DNA of 64,000 nt from the NCBI RefSeq assembly GCF_000730165.1, contig NZ_CP022113.1, positions 620,001-684,000 on the forward strand, written 5' to 3'. Position 1 is the first letter of the stretch, and the number at the start of each line of letters is the position of its first letter. The notes under the pieces were generated by a model that ran no database searches, was not told where the DNA came from, and worked only from the letters and a program-made list of their open reading frames with translations. Of this stretch, positions 1 to 8,620 are shown piece by piece. The DNA is from Nitrospirillum viridazoti CBAmc. Lineage in GTDB: Bacteria; Pseudomonadota; Alphaproteobacteria; Azospirillales; Azospirillaceae. The translations under genes and the position numbers were made by a program.

Positions 1-101
1 TTCAATTGGGCGAACCCCTGCGCAATCTGCAGGGTGTGCTGCGGGGCAACCCGCTCTATACCGGCGCGCAAACCGCCCTGTTTGACGGAAACCGGGCGTG
101 A
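1..101 (+). CDS. kaiC: C-terminal end of a KaiC-like ATPase (5' end outside window)
   Basis: Only the last 32 codons are visible, reading from base 3 to the TGA at 99-101. The peptide contains GEPLRNLQGVLRGNPLYTG, which resembles the C-terminal tail of bacterial KaiC/RadA-type ATPases, where a conserved 'GEPL..FRGVL.G.P.Y.G' stretch closes the second domain. The gene overlaps the next one by 4 bases (GTGA at 98-101), so the two are translationally coupled. KaiC homologues followed directly by a hybrid histidine kinase are common in alphaproteobacteria and are thought to act in signalling rather than circadian timing. The identification rests on a short tail and the neighbour, so it is moderately sure. 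Confidence 0.6.
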   Translation, partial: QLGEPLRNLQGVLRGNPLYTGAQTALFDGNRA

Positions 102-2569
102 CCCCCGGGCTGCATTCCCTTCGCACCCTGATCCTGACGCCGATGGGGCGTGATGCGAAAATCGCGTCCGGCATCCTGGACGACGCGGGTCTCCCGGCAT
201 TCATCTGCGCCGACCCGGGCGAGTTGCATCAGCAACTCCTCGCCGGGGCCGGCATGGTGCTGGTGACCGAGGAGGCGTTGCTGAAAGCTGACCCCGACCC
301 CCTGTTCCGCTGGGTGGCGGAGCAGCCGTCCTGGTCCGATCTGCCTTTCATCGTGCTGACCCTGCGCTCCGCCCCCGCCATCGGGCCCAAAGCCCAGGTC
401 ATGGCCGTCGGACTGGGCAATGTCACCTTCGTGGAACGCCCGTTCCATCCGACCTCGCTGGTCAGCGTGATCCGATCCGCTGCCCGGGGGCGCCGGCGGC
501 AATATGAGGCCCGCAGCCGCATCGAGGAGCTGCGGGAAAACCGCGATCTGCTGGCCCGCCAAACCCACATGCTGGAACTCCTGAATCAAACAGCCATGCG
601 GATCGCGGCCAGCCTTGACCTGCGGATAGTGGGACAACGCGTCGTCGACGCCGGTGTGGAATTGACCGGCGCCGCCTATGGCGCCTTCCACGCCACCACC
701 AGCGAGGCCGGGGAATCCCGCCAATCCTATGCCTGGTCGGGCACGCAGACGGACATCTTCGCGGCGTTTCCCATGCCAGGGGATCTCATCCGCCGTGACG
801 ACATCGCCCGGGAACCCGTGCCTGGCGGGAGCGGTTCGGCGGAAGACGCGCCCCGGATGGCCAGCTACCTGGCGGTGCCCGTCCTCTCGCGCTCGGGCGA
901 CAGGCTCGGCGGCCTATTCTTCGGCCATCCGGACGCCGGCGTTTTCGATGATCGGGCGGTGTTGATGGCCGGCGGCCTGGCCGCGCAGGCGGGCGTCGCC
1001 ATGGACAACGCGCGCCTGTTGCAGGACGTGCAGCAGGCCAACGCGACGCTGGAGGCGCGGGTCGAGGAGCGCACGCGCGAGCGCGACCGGATGTGGCGGC
1101 TGTCAAACGACCTGATGGCGGTCCTGGACGCCGAGGGCGCGCTGCTGGCCGTGAACCATGCCTGGACAGCCGCGCTGGGATGGCCGGAAGAGCACCTGCG
1201 GGTCACCAACCTGTTCGATCTGGTCCACCCCGAGGATGCCGGCGGCATCAAGCACCAGATGCGGCGGCTGAAACGCGGCGATCCGATATCGAACTTCGAA
1301 GGGCGACTGCGCGCGGAGGACGGAAGCTTCCGCAGGATCGCCTGGACCGCATCACCCGATGACGGGCTGCTCTACACCGTCGGGCGTGACATCACGGCCC
1401 AGCGTGAAATCGAAGAGCAACTGCGCCAGTCGCAGAAGATGGAGGCCGTGGGCCAGCTCACCGGCGGCATCGCCCATGACTTCAACAACCTGTTGCAGGG
1501 CATCACCGGCTCACTGGATCTCGTCAACCGCCGGCTGACGCAAGGACGGACCAGCGATGTGGAGCGCTTCACCGCCGCGGCCATGGCCTCGGCCCAACGC
1601 GCGGGCGCCCTGACCCACCGCCTGCTGGCATTCTCCCGCCGCCAGCCGCTGAAGCCGACGCCGGTGGATGCCAACAGCCTCATCGCCTCCATGGCCGATC
1701 TGCTGCGCCGAAGCCTCGGAGAGCGCGTCGACCTAGAACTCGTGCCTGCGGATGGCCTGTGGCCGACGCTGTGCGACCCCAATCAGCTTGAGAACGCCAT
1801 CCTGAACCTGTGCATCAACGCGCGTGACGCCATGCCGGAGGGCGGAAAGCTTTTCATCGGCACCCGCAACGCCCATCTGGACGGCCAGCACGCCGGTGGG
1901 GCCGGTGACATGCGGCCGGGGCGCTATGTCTGCATCTCCGTGACCGACACGGGCATGGGCATGTCGCCGGAGACGATCCGCCGGGCCTTCGATCCCTTTT
2001 TCACCACCAAGCCGCTGGGCCAGGGCACGGGATTGGGCCTATCCATGATCTACGGCTTTATGCGCCAGTCCGAAGGGTACGCCCGGATCGAGAGCGAATT
2101 GGGCAAAGGCACGACGGTCAAGCTCTACCTTCCACACCATGGCGGGCAGGCGGATGCCTCCGAGGCGAACCTGGCGACGCTGCCGGCAGACAATCGCGCG
2201 CGCTCTGACGAGGTTGTCCTGGTCGTCGAGGACGAGCCGGTGGTGCGCAAGCTGATCGTCGAACTGTTGGGCGATCTGGGATATCGGGTGCTGGAGGCGG
2301 ACGATGGGCCGTCGGGCCTGGCCATCCTGCAATCGGACCAGCAGGTTGACCTGCTGATCACCGATGTCGGGCTTCCGGGCCTTAATGGCCGGCAGATCGC
2401 CGACGCCGCCCGCCCGGCGCGGCCCGGCCTCAAGGTCCTGTTCATGACCGGCTACGCCGAAAACGCCATGCCTTCGCAGGACTTCCTGGCACAGGACATG
2501 GAGTTGATCACCAAGCCGTTCCCCATGGATGTCCTGGCCCAGCGCCTTACCAAGATGATGGCGCGATAA
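98..2569 (+). CDS. Hybrid sensor histidine kinase (REC-like, GAF, PAS, HisKA, HATPase, REC)
   Basis: The 823-residue protein begins with a degenerate receiver-like segment (about 8-130), then a GAF domain (about 160-305), a short coiled coil, a PAS domain (about 330-435), a HisKA domain with the H-box [12 protein letters not shown] (phospho-acceptor H460), a HATPase domain (DTGMGM and GQGTGLGLS near 617-648) and a C-terminal receiver with phospho-acceptor D756 in LLITDVGLP. There are no membrane segments, so it is a cytoplasmic sensor. The GTG start at 98 overlaps the stop of the KaiC-like gene, which implies joint expression and possibly direct partnership. The signal sensed cannot be read from sequence. 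The family call is firm; the partner is inferred from the overlap. Confidence 0.9.
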   Translation: MTPGLHSLRTLILTPMGRDAKIASGILDDAGLPAFICADPGELHQQLLAGAGMVLVTEEALLKADPDPLFRWVAEQPSWSDLPFIVLTLRSAPAIGPKAQVMAVGLGNVTFVERPFHPTSLVSVIRSAARGRRRQYEARSRIEELRENRDLLARQTHMLELLNQTAMRIAASLDLRIVGQRVVDAGVELTGAAYGAFHATTSEAGESRQSYAWSGTQTDIFAAFPMPGDLIRRDDIAREPVPGGSGSAEDAPRMASYLAVPVLSRSGDRLGGLFFGHPDAGVFDDRAVLMAGGLAAQAGVAMDNARLLQDVQQANATLEARVEERTRERDRMWRLSNDLMAVLDAEGALLAVNHAWTAALGWPEEHLRVTNLFDLVHPEDAGGIKHQMRRLKRGDPISNFEGRLRAEDGSFRRIAWTASPDDGLLYTVGRDITAQREIEEQLRQSQKMEAVGQLTGGIAHDFNNLLQGITGSLDLVNRRLTQGRTSDVERFTAAAMASAQRAGALTHRLLAFSRRQPLKPTPVDANSLIASMADLLRRSLGERVDLELVPADGLWPTLCDPNQLENAILNLCINARDAMPEGGKLFIGTRNAHLDGQHAGGAGDMRPGRYVCISVTDTGMGMSPETIRRAFDPFFTTKPLGQGTGLGLSMIYGFMRQSEGYARIESELGKGTTVKLYLPHHGGQADASEANLATLPADNRARSDEVVLVVEDEPVVRKLIVELLGDLGYRVLEADDGPSGLAILQSDQQVDLLITDVGLPGLNGRQIADAARPARPGLKVLFMTGYAENAMPSQDFLAQDMELITKPFPMDVLAQRLTKMMAR

Positions 2570-2581
2570 AGCGGCGTCTCA

Positions 2582-2607
2582 GGAACCAGTGCCTACCGGA
2601 CGCGGTT
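2582..2607 (+). promoter_or_regulatory. Candidate EcfG (general stress sigma) promoter for the DUF2252 gene
   Basis: GGAAC at 2582-2586 and CGGTT at 2603-2607 are separated by 16 bases. This fits the alphaproteobacterial EcfG promoter (GGAAC, 16-17 bases, cGTT). The same GGAAC-N16-CGGTT arrangement is repeated before the first Ku gene and the zinc-ribbon metallopeptidase of this window, which raises confidence that it is real. Confidence 0.55.
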
Positions 2608-2674
2608 CAACATGGTTAGGGTCCGGGCGCCTTCGTGGCGTCCGGCGCGTTGACCGATGGGGAAGCGACACCGC

Positions 2675-3904
2675 ATGACCAGACCTGAGGATAGGGCGGA
2701 GCGGCTACGGAAGATCCGCAACGTGAAGATGGCCAAGTCCGCCCATGCCTACGTCGGGGGCAGCACCGTCAAGTTCTACGAATGGCTGGAGTCCGGGCCG
2801 GGCGATCTTCCCCAGGGCCCCCCCGTCTGGATATGTGGGGACTGCCATGTGGGCAACCTGGGGCCGGTGGCCGACTATAAGGAGCGGGTGGCCATCCAGA
2901 TCCGCGATCTGGACCAGACCGTCATCGGCAACCCCGCCCACGACCTGATCCGGCTGGGCCTGTCATTGGCCTCGGTCGCACGCGGCGCCGACCTGCCGGG
3001 CGTCGTCACCGCCCACATCCTGGAAAACCTGGTGGCCGGCTATGAGCTGGCCTTGGCGGGTAACTTCGATGACGACCGCGAAAAGGCCCTGATGCCCGGC
3101 AGCATCCGGAATTTGCTGGACCGCTCCGTCCGCCGGCGGTGGCGCCATCTGGCATGGGAGCGGTTCGAAACGGTCAAGCCCGAGGTGCCGCTGGGCAAGC
3201 GGTTCTGGGCCCTGACCGACGCCGAACGCGCCGCCCTGCATGCCCTGTTCCAGGAAGAGGCGGTCCGGGACCTGGTCACCGGCCTGCAATCTCGCGACCG
3301 TGGTGACGTGGTCCGCCTGGTGGACGCCGCCTATTGGCGGAAGGGCTGCAGCTCCCTGGGTCGCTTGCGCTTCGCCGCCATGGCTCAGATCGGTGACGGC
3401 AAGGGCGCCTCCTTCTGCCTGATCGACCTCAAGGAAGGGGTGACGGCGGCCGCCCCCCGATCGCCGGAGGCGAGCATGCCCCGGGACAATGCGCTCCGGG
3501 TCGTGACCGGCGCCCGGGCGCTGTCACCCAAGCTGGGCCGCCGCATGGTGGCGACGCGGCTGCTGGACAAGGCCATGGTGCTGCGCGAACTGATGCCCCA
3601 GGACCTGAAGCTGGAGGTTGACCGGCTGACCTCCGCCAAGGCCAAACCCCTGGCCGCCTACCTCGGTGGGGTGGTTGGCTCCGCCCATGGCCGACAGATG
3701 GACCCTCAGGACCGGTCCGCCTGGATGAAGGACTTGGCCCGCGGACGCTCCGCCAGGCTGGATGCGCCCAGCTGGTTGTGGGCCAGCGTCGTGGACCTGC
3801 TCGGCATTCATGAACGCGCCTATCTGGAACACTGCCGGCTGCACGCCCTGCCACGCTTCCGCACCGAGGACGCGACCGCCTGTGAGCTGAAGCGCGCGGG
3901 ATGA
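2675..3904 (+). CDS. DUF2252 family protein (COG4320, kinase-like fold)
   Basis: About 409 residues. The N-terminal stretch KMAKSAHAYVGGS, the block WICGDCHVGNLG with the following DLDQTVIGNPAHDLIRL, and the later HGRQMDPQDR are hallmarks of DUF2252, a family distantly related to aminoglycoside phosphotransferase/protein-kinase folds and without an agreed biochemical role. I prefer the ATG at 2675 because GGGGAAG lies before it and family members usually start a few residues before KMA.SAH; an in-frame ATG at 2657 would add six residues. The gene has its own EcfG-like promoter at 2582-2607 and converges on the next kinase gene, with only seven bases between the stop codons. Function remains unknown; a stress role is inferred from the promoter. 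Confidence 0.85.
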   Translation: MTRPEDRAERLRKIRNVKMAKSAHAYVGGSTVKFYEWLESGPGDLPQGPPVWICGDCHVGNLGPVADYKERVAIQIRDLDQTVIGNPAHDLIRLGLSLASVARGADLPGVVTAHILENLVAGYELALAGNFDDDREKALMPGSIRNLLDRSVRRRWRHLAWERFETVKPEVPLGKRFWALTDAERAALHALFQEEAVRDLVTGLQSRDRGDVVRLVDAAYWRKGCSSLGRLRFAAMAQIGDGKGASFCLIDLKEGVTAAAPRSPEASMPRDNALRVVTGARALSPKLGRRMVATRLLDKAMVLRELMPQDLKLEVDRLTSAKAKPLAAYLGGVVGSAHGRQMDPQDRSAWMKDLARGRSARLDAPSWLWASVVDLLGIHERAYLEHCRLHALPRFRTEDATACELKRAG

Positions 3905-3923
3905 GGCCGCGTCAGGCGGCCTC
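3903..3923. terminator. Short bidirectional hairpin between convergent genes
   Basis: GAGGCCGC (3903-3910) pairs perfectly with GCGGCCTC (3916-3923) around a five-base loop. It spans the stop codons of the DUF2252 gene and the opposing kinase gene. There is no T run, so termination strength is uncertain. Confidence 0.4.
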
Positions 3924-5864
3924 AAGCGCGTTACCGATGGCCAGGGCCAGTTCCTCGATGCGATAAGGCTTGGCGAGCACCTGATATCCGTGCTGAGCGG
4001 CGGGTTCCTCGCTGTAACCGGTGGACAGGATGACCGGCAGGCTGGGACGCAGGCGCTTGACCTCCCGCGCCAGGTCCAGCCCGTTCATCGCGCCGGGCAT
4101 GACGATGTCACTGAACAGCAGATCGAAGTCCCGGCCGGCCAGGATGAGGTCCAGCGCCTCTTGGCCGCTGGGAACGTGCGTCACGTTGTAGCCCAAATCC
4201 TCCAGCGCCGATCCGATGATCGGCGCCAGGATGGGGTCGTCCTCCGCCACCAGGATGCGGGCGGTGCCACGGGGGGCGGAGGCCTGGGGCGAAACCTGGG
4301 ATCCTTTGGGCGCATCCGCCGCCCGGGGCAATATCAAGGACACGGTCGTGCCGGTGCCCACGGCGCTGTCGATCCAGGCGGCACCGCCCGACTGATGGGC
4401 GAAACCGTAAACCTGGGACAAGCCCAATCCGGTGCCCTTGCCCGTCGCCTTGGTGGTGAAGAACGGGTCGAAGGCGCGGGCCACCACCTCGGGCGGCATG
4501 CCGCCGCCGGTATCGGACAGATAAACCCGCACCGCGTCGGTCCGCCCATCCCATCCGCTGACGTTTTCCGCGCCCAGAACCAGCCTGCCACCCGCCGGCA
4601 TGGCGTCGCGGGCGTTGGCCGCCAGGTTCAGGAGCGCCACCTCCAGCTGGACGGGGTCGGTCTGCACCGGCCACACACCGCTGGGTAGCGCCAGCGTCAC
4701 CTCGATATCGCTGCGGACCACCTGCTTGATCAGCCCGATGCAGCTGAGCAGGGCGTTCCGCAGATCCACCGGTTCCACATCCATCTGGCGCTGGCGCGAA
4801 AAGGTCATGAGTTGCTGTATCAGCTTGGTGCCCCGGTCCACCGCCTGCATTCCGGCCTCCACCAGGCGCGCGTTGCGTCTTTTGTCCCCACCGCGGCCAA
4901 TCATCTGCAGGCATCCTGAAATGGCCTGCAACAGATTGTTGAAGTCGTGGGCCATGCCGCCCGTCAGCTGGCCGATCGCTTCCATCTTCTGGGCGTGGCG
5001 CAGCCGTTCCTCCAGCTCCCGGCGTTCGGTGTTGTCGCGGGTGATCTTGGCGAAGCCCACCAGCTTGCCGGTGTCGTCCCGGATGGCGTCGATGATCACA
5101 TGTGCCCAGAACCGGGTGCCATCCTTGCGGACACGCCACCCCTCCTTCTCGTAACGGCCCTCGGCTTCCGCGATGGCCAGCGCGCGGGCGGGCAGCCCGG
5201 CGGCCAGATCTTCCTCGGTATAGAAGCGCGAGAAATGTTCGCCGACAATTTCCTCGCTGCGATACCCCTTGATCCGCTCGGCCCCGGCATTCCAGTTGGT
5301 CACGTGGCCGGTGGGGTCCAGCATGTAGATCGCATAGTCGGTAACGCTTTGGACCAGCAGGCGGAAGCGCGCCTCGCTTTCCCGCAGGGCCTGCTGGGCC
5401 TCGCGCCGCTCCGTGATATCCCGGGTGACCTTGGCGAAGCCGATCAGGGTGCCGGCCTCATCCCTGACGGGGTCGATCACGACGCTGGCCCAGAACCGCG
5501 TCCCGTCCTTGCGCACGCGCCAGCCCTCAGCCTCGAACCGGCCCTCGCTGGTGGCGATGGCCAGGGCTCGCTGGGGCACCCCGGCCTCGCGGTCTTCCTG
5601 GGTGTAGAAGCGGGAAAAGTGCTGGCCCAGTATCTCACTGGCCTCATAGCCCTTGAAGCGCCGGGCGCCGGGGTTCCAGCTGCTGACCACGCCGGTCGCG
5701 TCCAACATGTAGATCGCGTAGTCGTCGATGGCGTCTACGAGAAGCTGAAACCGCCGGCTGTCGCCCCCTTGCGCTTCACCGGTCGCGATATCCGTTTCCA
5801 ACGGCAACCCCTCAATCATGCGATAGCCGGAAACAGGGCCACCGATGTCCAGTCCATAGGCCAT
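3912..5864 (-). CDS. Hybrid histidine kinase with tandem PAS domains (PAS-PAS-HisKA-HATPase-REC)
   Basis: The 650-residue protein has two PAS/PAC units at about 37-155 and 165-282 that are nearly copies of each other: each holds YAIYMLD.TG..., [17 protein letters not shown] and [10 protein letters not shown]. HisKA follows with phospho-acceptor H306 in [13 protein letters not shown], then HATPase ([19 protein letters not shown]) and a C-terminal receiver with [10 protein letters not shown] as phosphorylation site. No membrane segment or signal peptide is seen. The architecture matches cytosolic redox/light/ligand sensing kinases common in alphaproteobacteria; the cofactor is unknown, and neither PAS shows the LOV NCRFL motif. 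It is convergent with the DUF2252 gene and divergent from an AT-rich intergenic stretch. Confidence 0.9.
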   Translation of the reverse strand: MAYGLDIGGPVSGYRMIEGLPLETDIATGEAQGGDSRRFQLLVDAIDDYAIYMLDATGVVSSWNPGARRFKGYEASEILGQHFSRFYTQEDREAGVPQRALAIATSEGRFEAEGWRVRKDGTRFWASVVIDPVRDEAGTLIGFAKVTRDITERREAQQALRESEARFRLLVQSVTDYAIYMLDPTGHVTNWNAGAERIKGYRSEEIVGEHFSRFYTEEDLAAGLPARALAIAEAEGRYEKEGWRVRKDGTRFWAHVIIDAIRDDTGKLVGFAKITRDNTERRELEERLRHAQKMEAIGQLTGGMAHDFNNLLQAISGCLQMIGRGGDKRRNARLVEAGMQAVDRGTKLIQQLMTFSRQRQMDVEPVDLRNALLSCIGLIKQVVRSDIEVTLALPSGVWPVQTDPVQLEVALLNLAANARDAMPAGGRLVLGAENVSGWDGRTDAVRVYLSDTGGGMPPEVVARAFDPFFTTKATGKGTGLGLSQVYGFAHQSGGAAWIDSAVGTGTTVSLILPRAADAPKGSQVSPQASAPRGTARILVAEDDPILAPIIGSALEDLGYNVTHVPSGQEALDLILAGRDFDLLFSDIVMPGAMNGLDLAREVKRLRPSLPVILSTGYSEEPAAQHGYQVLAKPYRIEELALAIGNALEAA

Positions 5865-6171
5865 TTAGATCATGGCAGGGCCGAGAAATTCATTAATAAA
5901 TGTGGGATATTTATTTGGTTATAATGGTGAAAAACCGAATTTTATTAAGTTCTTAGTCATAAAAATCCACCCAACCGTGCTGTGTTTTAATACCTCGGAT
6001 GAGCTGGTCCCCACCGCCGACCTGGCTGGAACCTTTAGTCCGCCGGAAGGGGGCAAGGCCGCCGACGCAGGAAAACAGCGGGGCTATCCGACAAGGACAG
6101 CCGCCGCTGCTCTCTTAACCTGCGGGGGTCACCCGCGCATCAAAGTGTCCCCACGTTCACGCGGGGCCGCC
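5865..6171. other. Intergenic region, AT-rich left half
   Basis: No convincing gene. Bases 5868-5990 are strikingly AT-rich for this genome and probably hold the promoter of the leftward kinase gene, though no clean -35/-10 pair was found. Near the right end GCGGG (6122-6126) and CCCGC (6132-6136) can form a small hairpin that may end transcription of the KGG-repeat gene; it lacks a T run. Confidence 0.4.
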
Positions 6172-6582
6172 CTAACGATGCCCATGGGACGCTTCGCCGC
6201 CCTTGCGGCCCGCCTCCGACACGCGTTCCGGATTGTTGGCGAAGTTGCCGCCACCGCCCCGGTTGCCGCCACCGGACGCCTCGCCACCCTTGCGGCCGGC
6301 CTCGGCCGCCCGCTCGCGGTCATGGGCGAAGTTGCCGCCGGAGGCCTCACCGCCCTTGCGACCGGCTTCAGCGGCCAGTTCCCGGTCCTGGGAGAAGCTG
6401 CGCTTCTCGTCCGGAACGCTGGCGCCGCCCTTGCGGCCGGCTTCGGCCGCCAGCTCATGATCCTGCGAGAAGCTGCGCTTCTCGTCGGGCACGCTGGAGC
6501 CGCCCTTGCTGGCGATATCCCGCTGCTTGTCCTCATCCATCGAGGCGAAGCCGCGATTGGAAGTTCCATTGTCCTTGCTCAT
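6172..6582 (-). CDS. KGG-repeat (con-10-like) stress protein
   Basis: A 136-residue, very hydrophilic protein made of repeated units around GRKGG: four units of the form ...(E/D)(R/H)E.AAEAGRKGG plus a first SKGG unit. This is the stress-induced KGG repeat family (PF10685), related to fungal con-10 and bacterial YciG/GsiB, which are induced by desiccation, starvation or general stress and are probably disordered. The start ATG at 6582 (MSKDNGTSN...) is chosen because GGAGAGGA lies at proper distance; an upstream in-frame ATG at 6621 lacks this. It is divergent from the DUF892 gene, and in enterobacteria yciG lies next to yciF/yciE, the same pairing as here. A weak EcfG-like promoter is at 6680-6705. 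Confidence 0.85.
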   Translation of the reverse strand: MSKDNGTSNRGFASMDEDKQRDIASKGGSSVPDEKRSFSQDHELAAEAGRKGGASVPDEKRSFSQDRELAAEAGRKGGEASGGNFAHDRERAAEAGRKGGEASGGGNRGGGGNFANNPERVSEAGRKGGEASHGHR

Positions 6583-6679
6583 GACGTCCTCTCCATTCTG
6601 GGGAAGCACCGCCGTCTCCATAATGGTGTACCAGGCGCCTCTGGCCCGGATGTCTTATCTTTCTGGCGGTGTGTCATAT

Positions 6680-6705
6680 AAAGGCCAAGCGTTCTGGAAG
6701 GTTCC
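6680..6705 (-). promoter_or_regulatory. Weak EcfG-like promoter for the KGG-repeat gene
   Basis: On the minus strand GGAACC begins at 6705 and, 17 bases after GGAAC, CTTT occurs at 6683-6680. The -35 is a perfect match; the -10 differs from CGTT at one position. The position, about 100 bases before the start codon, is plausible. Confidence 0.3.
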
Positions 6706-6861
6706 GGATTTTGCTGAATAAAACTATTTAATGAAGTATAGATAAGTCAAAGCTGCGCTTAGATTCCAGATACACATATGATTCTACTTGTGCGCGATCG
6801 GAAAACCCGGTCTACTCTCACGCTTTCACGGTGACCCATCGATGAAGATTTCATTCCACAT

Positions 6862-6887
6862 GGAACGGGAAGCCGGTGTCCGCGCTT
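6862..6887 (+). promoter_or_regulatory. Weak EcfG-like promoter for the DUF892 gene
   Basis: GGAAC at 6862-6866 is followed after 16 bases by CGCTT at 6883-6887, one mismatch from the CGGTT seen at stronger sites in this window. It would start transcription about 55 bases before the ATG at 6951. Confidence 0.35.
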
Positions 6888-6950
6888 TTCCGCCAGCAAA
6901 CCCTGGGGCGGGGCCATACCGGACCGTCCCATCAGACCGGAGAGGACGCC

Positions 6951-7460
6951 ATGGCGCAAAAGACCCTGCAAACCATGTTCATCGAAGAATTGCGAGACAT
7001 CTACAGCGCGGAACGCCAGATCGTCCGCGCCCTGCCGAAGCTGGCCAAGGCGGCGTCGGCCGACGATTTGAGGCAGGCGCTGGAGACCCACCTGGAGGAA
7101 ACCCGGGGCCAGGTGGAGCGGCTGGACAAGGTGTTCGAGACACTGGACACCAGCAGCCGCAGCCGCGGCAAGAAATGCGAGGCCATGGAAGGCATGCTGT
7201 CGGAGGCCAATGAGTTGCTGGACCTGGGCCTGTCGCCGGAGGCCTTGGACAGCGCCATCATCGCCGCGGCCCAGAAGGTCGAGCATTATGAGATCGCCAG
7301 CTACGGCTCCGCCATCGCCTGGGCCTTGGCGCTTGGGTACAACGAAGCCGCCGACATCCTGTCCGAAACGCTGGAAGAGGAAAAGAACGCGGACCAGATC
7401 CTGAACAAGGCGTCGCGCACCGTGAACGACACGGCGGCGGAACAGGTCCGCGCGGCCTGA
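6951..7460 (+). CDS. YciE/YciF-type ferritin-like protein (DUF892)
   Basis: A 169-residue, all-helical protein with the DUF892 pattern: IEELRDIYSAERQ, LETHLEETRGQ, KVEHYEIASYGSAIAWA and LEEEKNADQIL. The regularly placed Glu and His residues match the di-iron four-helix bundle of YciE/YciF, which are ferritin-like and linked to osmotic and oxidative stress. The start at 6951 is preceded by GGAGAGGACGCC; an in-frame ATG 25 codons upstream has no ribosome-binding site. The gene faces away from the KGG-repeat gene, the same partnership as yciG/yciF/yciE in enterobacteria, supporting a shared stress role. Iron binding is a family inference. Confidence 0.88.
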   Translation: MAQKTLQTMFIEELRDIYSAERQIVRALPKLAKAASADDLRQALETHLEETRGQVERLDKVFETLDTSSRSRGKKCEAMEGMLSEANELLDLGLSPEALDSAIIAAAQKVEHYEIASYGSAIAWALALGYNEAADILSETLEEEKNADQILNKASRTVNDTAAEQVRAA

Positions 7461-7472
7461 CGCGACGGGAGT

Positions 7473-7504
7473 CCGGGTCCCGGTCGACCTCGACCGGGAC
7501 CCGG
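7473..7504. terminator. Strong bidirectional hairpin between convergent genes
   Basis: A perfect 15-bp inverted repeat (7473-7487 with 7490-7504, two-base centre) fills the gap between the stop codons of the DUF892 gene and the esterase gene. It lacks a T run but its position between convergent genes argues for a transcription barrier. Confidence 0.6.
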
Positions 7505-7511
7505 TGGCCCG

Positions 7512-8582
7512 TCAGGGTGCCTCGCCGAAATCCAGGTTCCGGCTGAAAAAGGGGATGACCTGTTCCTGGATGCGGAACGCCACATGGCTGGTGTGGGTGC
7601 CCGGGTAAATCTCAAAGCTGTTGGCGATGCGGTAGCTGTCCAGAGCCTCATGTAGCTTGCCGGCATCGACCTTGAGGCCGTCCTGGTCGCCCACGTCAAT
7701 GGCGATGGCACGGTAGCGGCGCAGCGCCCCGACATATTGGTCCACGAAGGCCAGCGGAGCGTTGGCCGCCCATTTGGCCAGCACCTCCGGCCGCGGCTGC
7801 CCATCCTTCACGGGCAGATCCAGGTACAGCGGCGGATTCTGCGGGTTGGGCGACCAGGCGGCAGCGGTGGCCAGTTGCGCTCGCGCCATGAACGGCAGCG
7901 TGCCGGAGTCCGCCGGCGCCTTTACCGCCTCCAGTGTCTCCCAGGTCTTGGGATCGATGGGCCCCAGGGCCCGGGGCGAGAGGCAGCAGGGGCTCAGCAT
8001 ATAGAGCGCGCCGAAGACGTCGGCATGCTTCATGCCAATGCGGGAGGTGCCGTAGCCGCCCATGGAATGGCCGGCCAGGCCCCGGCTCTCGCGCTTGGCG
8101 ATGGTGCGGTAGTGCCCGTCAATATAAGTCACCAGGTCCCGGGAGATGAAGGTCTCGAAATCGCCGGTGGTCACCGAGCTGGAATACATGGAGCCATTGT
8201 GGACCGTCTTGCTGTCCGGCAGAACGACAATCATTTCCCGCGCGCCCTGGGCGTAGGCGCCCTCGATCGTCTGGGGCACATGGATTTCCGCCATCCACTG
8301 GGCAGCGCCGATAGAATAGCCGTGCAGGGCGTAGACCACCGGATAGCGCTTCTTCGGATTGGCGGCGTAGCCGGGCGGCAGCACCACGTAGACGTCGCGG
8401 TCCACGGCGTCGCCCTCCAGGTTACCTTCCAGCGTGGGGGCATGCACGGTGATGTGTTCCACCGTCACCGCGCGGGCGCCGGGCACGGGGGCTGGCGCCT
8501 CCGTCGTCACCTGGGCACGGGCGGGGCCGATGCCCGCCCCCGCCGCCAACACCATGGCAAGGCAATAGGCCGCTTTTCTCAT
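7512..8582 (-). CDS. Secreted alpha/beta-hydrolase esterase (PF00756, feruloyl/acetyl xylan esterase-like)
   Basis: A 356-residue protein with a signal peptide (MRKAAYCLAMVLAAG...ARAQ). The mature part has the esterase D/feruloyl-esterase-like fold: RDVYVVLPPGY, PVVYALHGY, and nucleophile elbow GHSMGGYG with the catalytic Ser near residue 173; a late D..G...H region (VGDQDG, GTHTSHV) supplies the likely Asp and His. Start 8582 is preceded by GGGAGGAA. It lies 38 bases downstream of the GH51 gene on the same strand, so the two form an operon, and this context suggests removal of ferulate or acetate from arabinoxylan side chains. The exact ester is not decidable from sequence. Confidence 0.8.
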   Translation of the reverse strand: MRKAAYCLAMVLAAGAGIGPARAQVTTEAPAPVPGARAVTVEHITVHAPTLEGNLEGDAVDRDVYVVLPPGYAANPKKRYPVVYALHGYSIGAAQWMAEIHVPQTIEGAYAQGAREMIVVLPDSKTVHNGSMYSSSVTTGDFETFISRDLVTYIDGHYRTIAKRESRGLAGHSMGGYGTSRIGMKHADVFGALYMLSPCCLSPRALGPIDPKTWETLEAVKAPADSGTLPFMARAQLATAAAWSPNPQNPPLYLDLPVKDGQPRPEVLAKWAANAPLAFVDQYVGALRRYRAIAIDVGDQDGLKVDAGKLHEALDSYRIANSFEIYPGTHTSHVAFRIQEQVIPFFSRNLDFGEAP

Positions 8583-8620
8583 TCGTTCCTCCCTGGGGAA
8601 TATCATTGGCCAGCGGAAAA

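Larger units (their letters stand above)
6583..6950. other. Divergent intergenic region between KGG-repeat and DUF892 genes
   Basis: No gene is supported here. The stretch 6706-6790 is AT-rich. It contains two possible EcfG-type promoters facing outward, at 6680-6705 (minus strand) and 6862-6887 (plus strand), described separately. Confidence 0.4.

Noticed and set aside
6172-6582. Repetitive DNA resembling a CRISPR or tandem-repeat array
   Set aside because: The repeats are the codons of the GRKGG units in the KGG stress protein; there are no uniform spacers.
5872-6681. Open frame on the plus strand across the AT-rich gap and the KGG gene
   Set aside because: Its right half is the complement of the KGG gene and its left half has no conserved pattern or ribosome-binding site.
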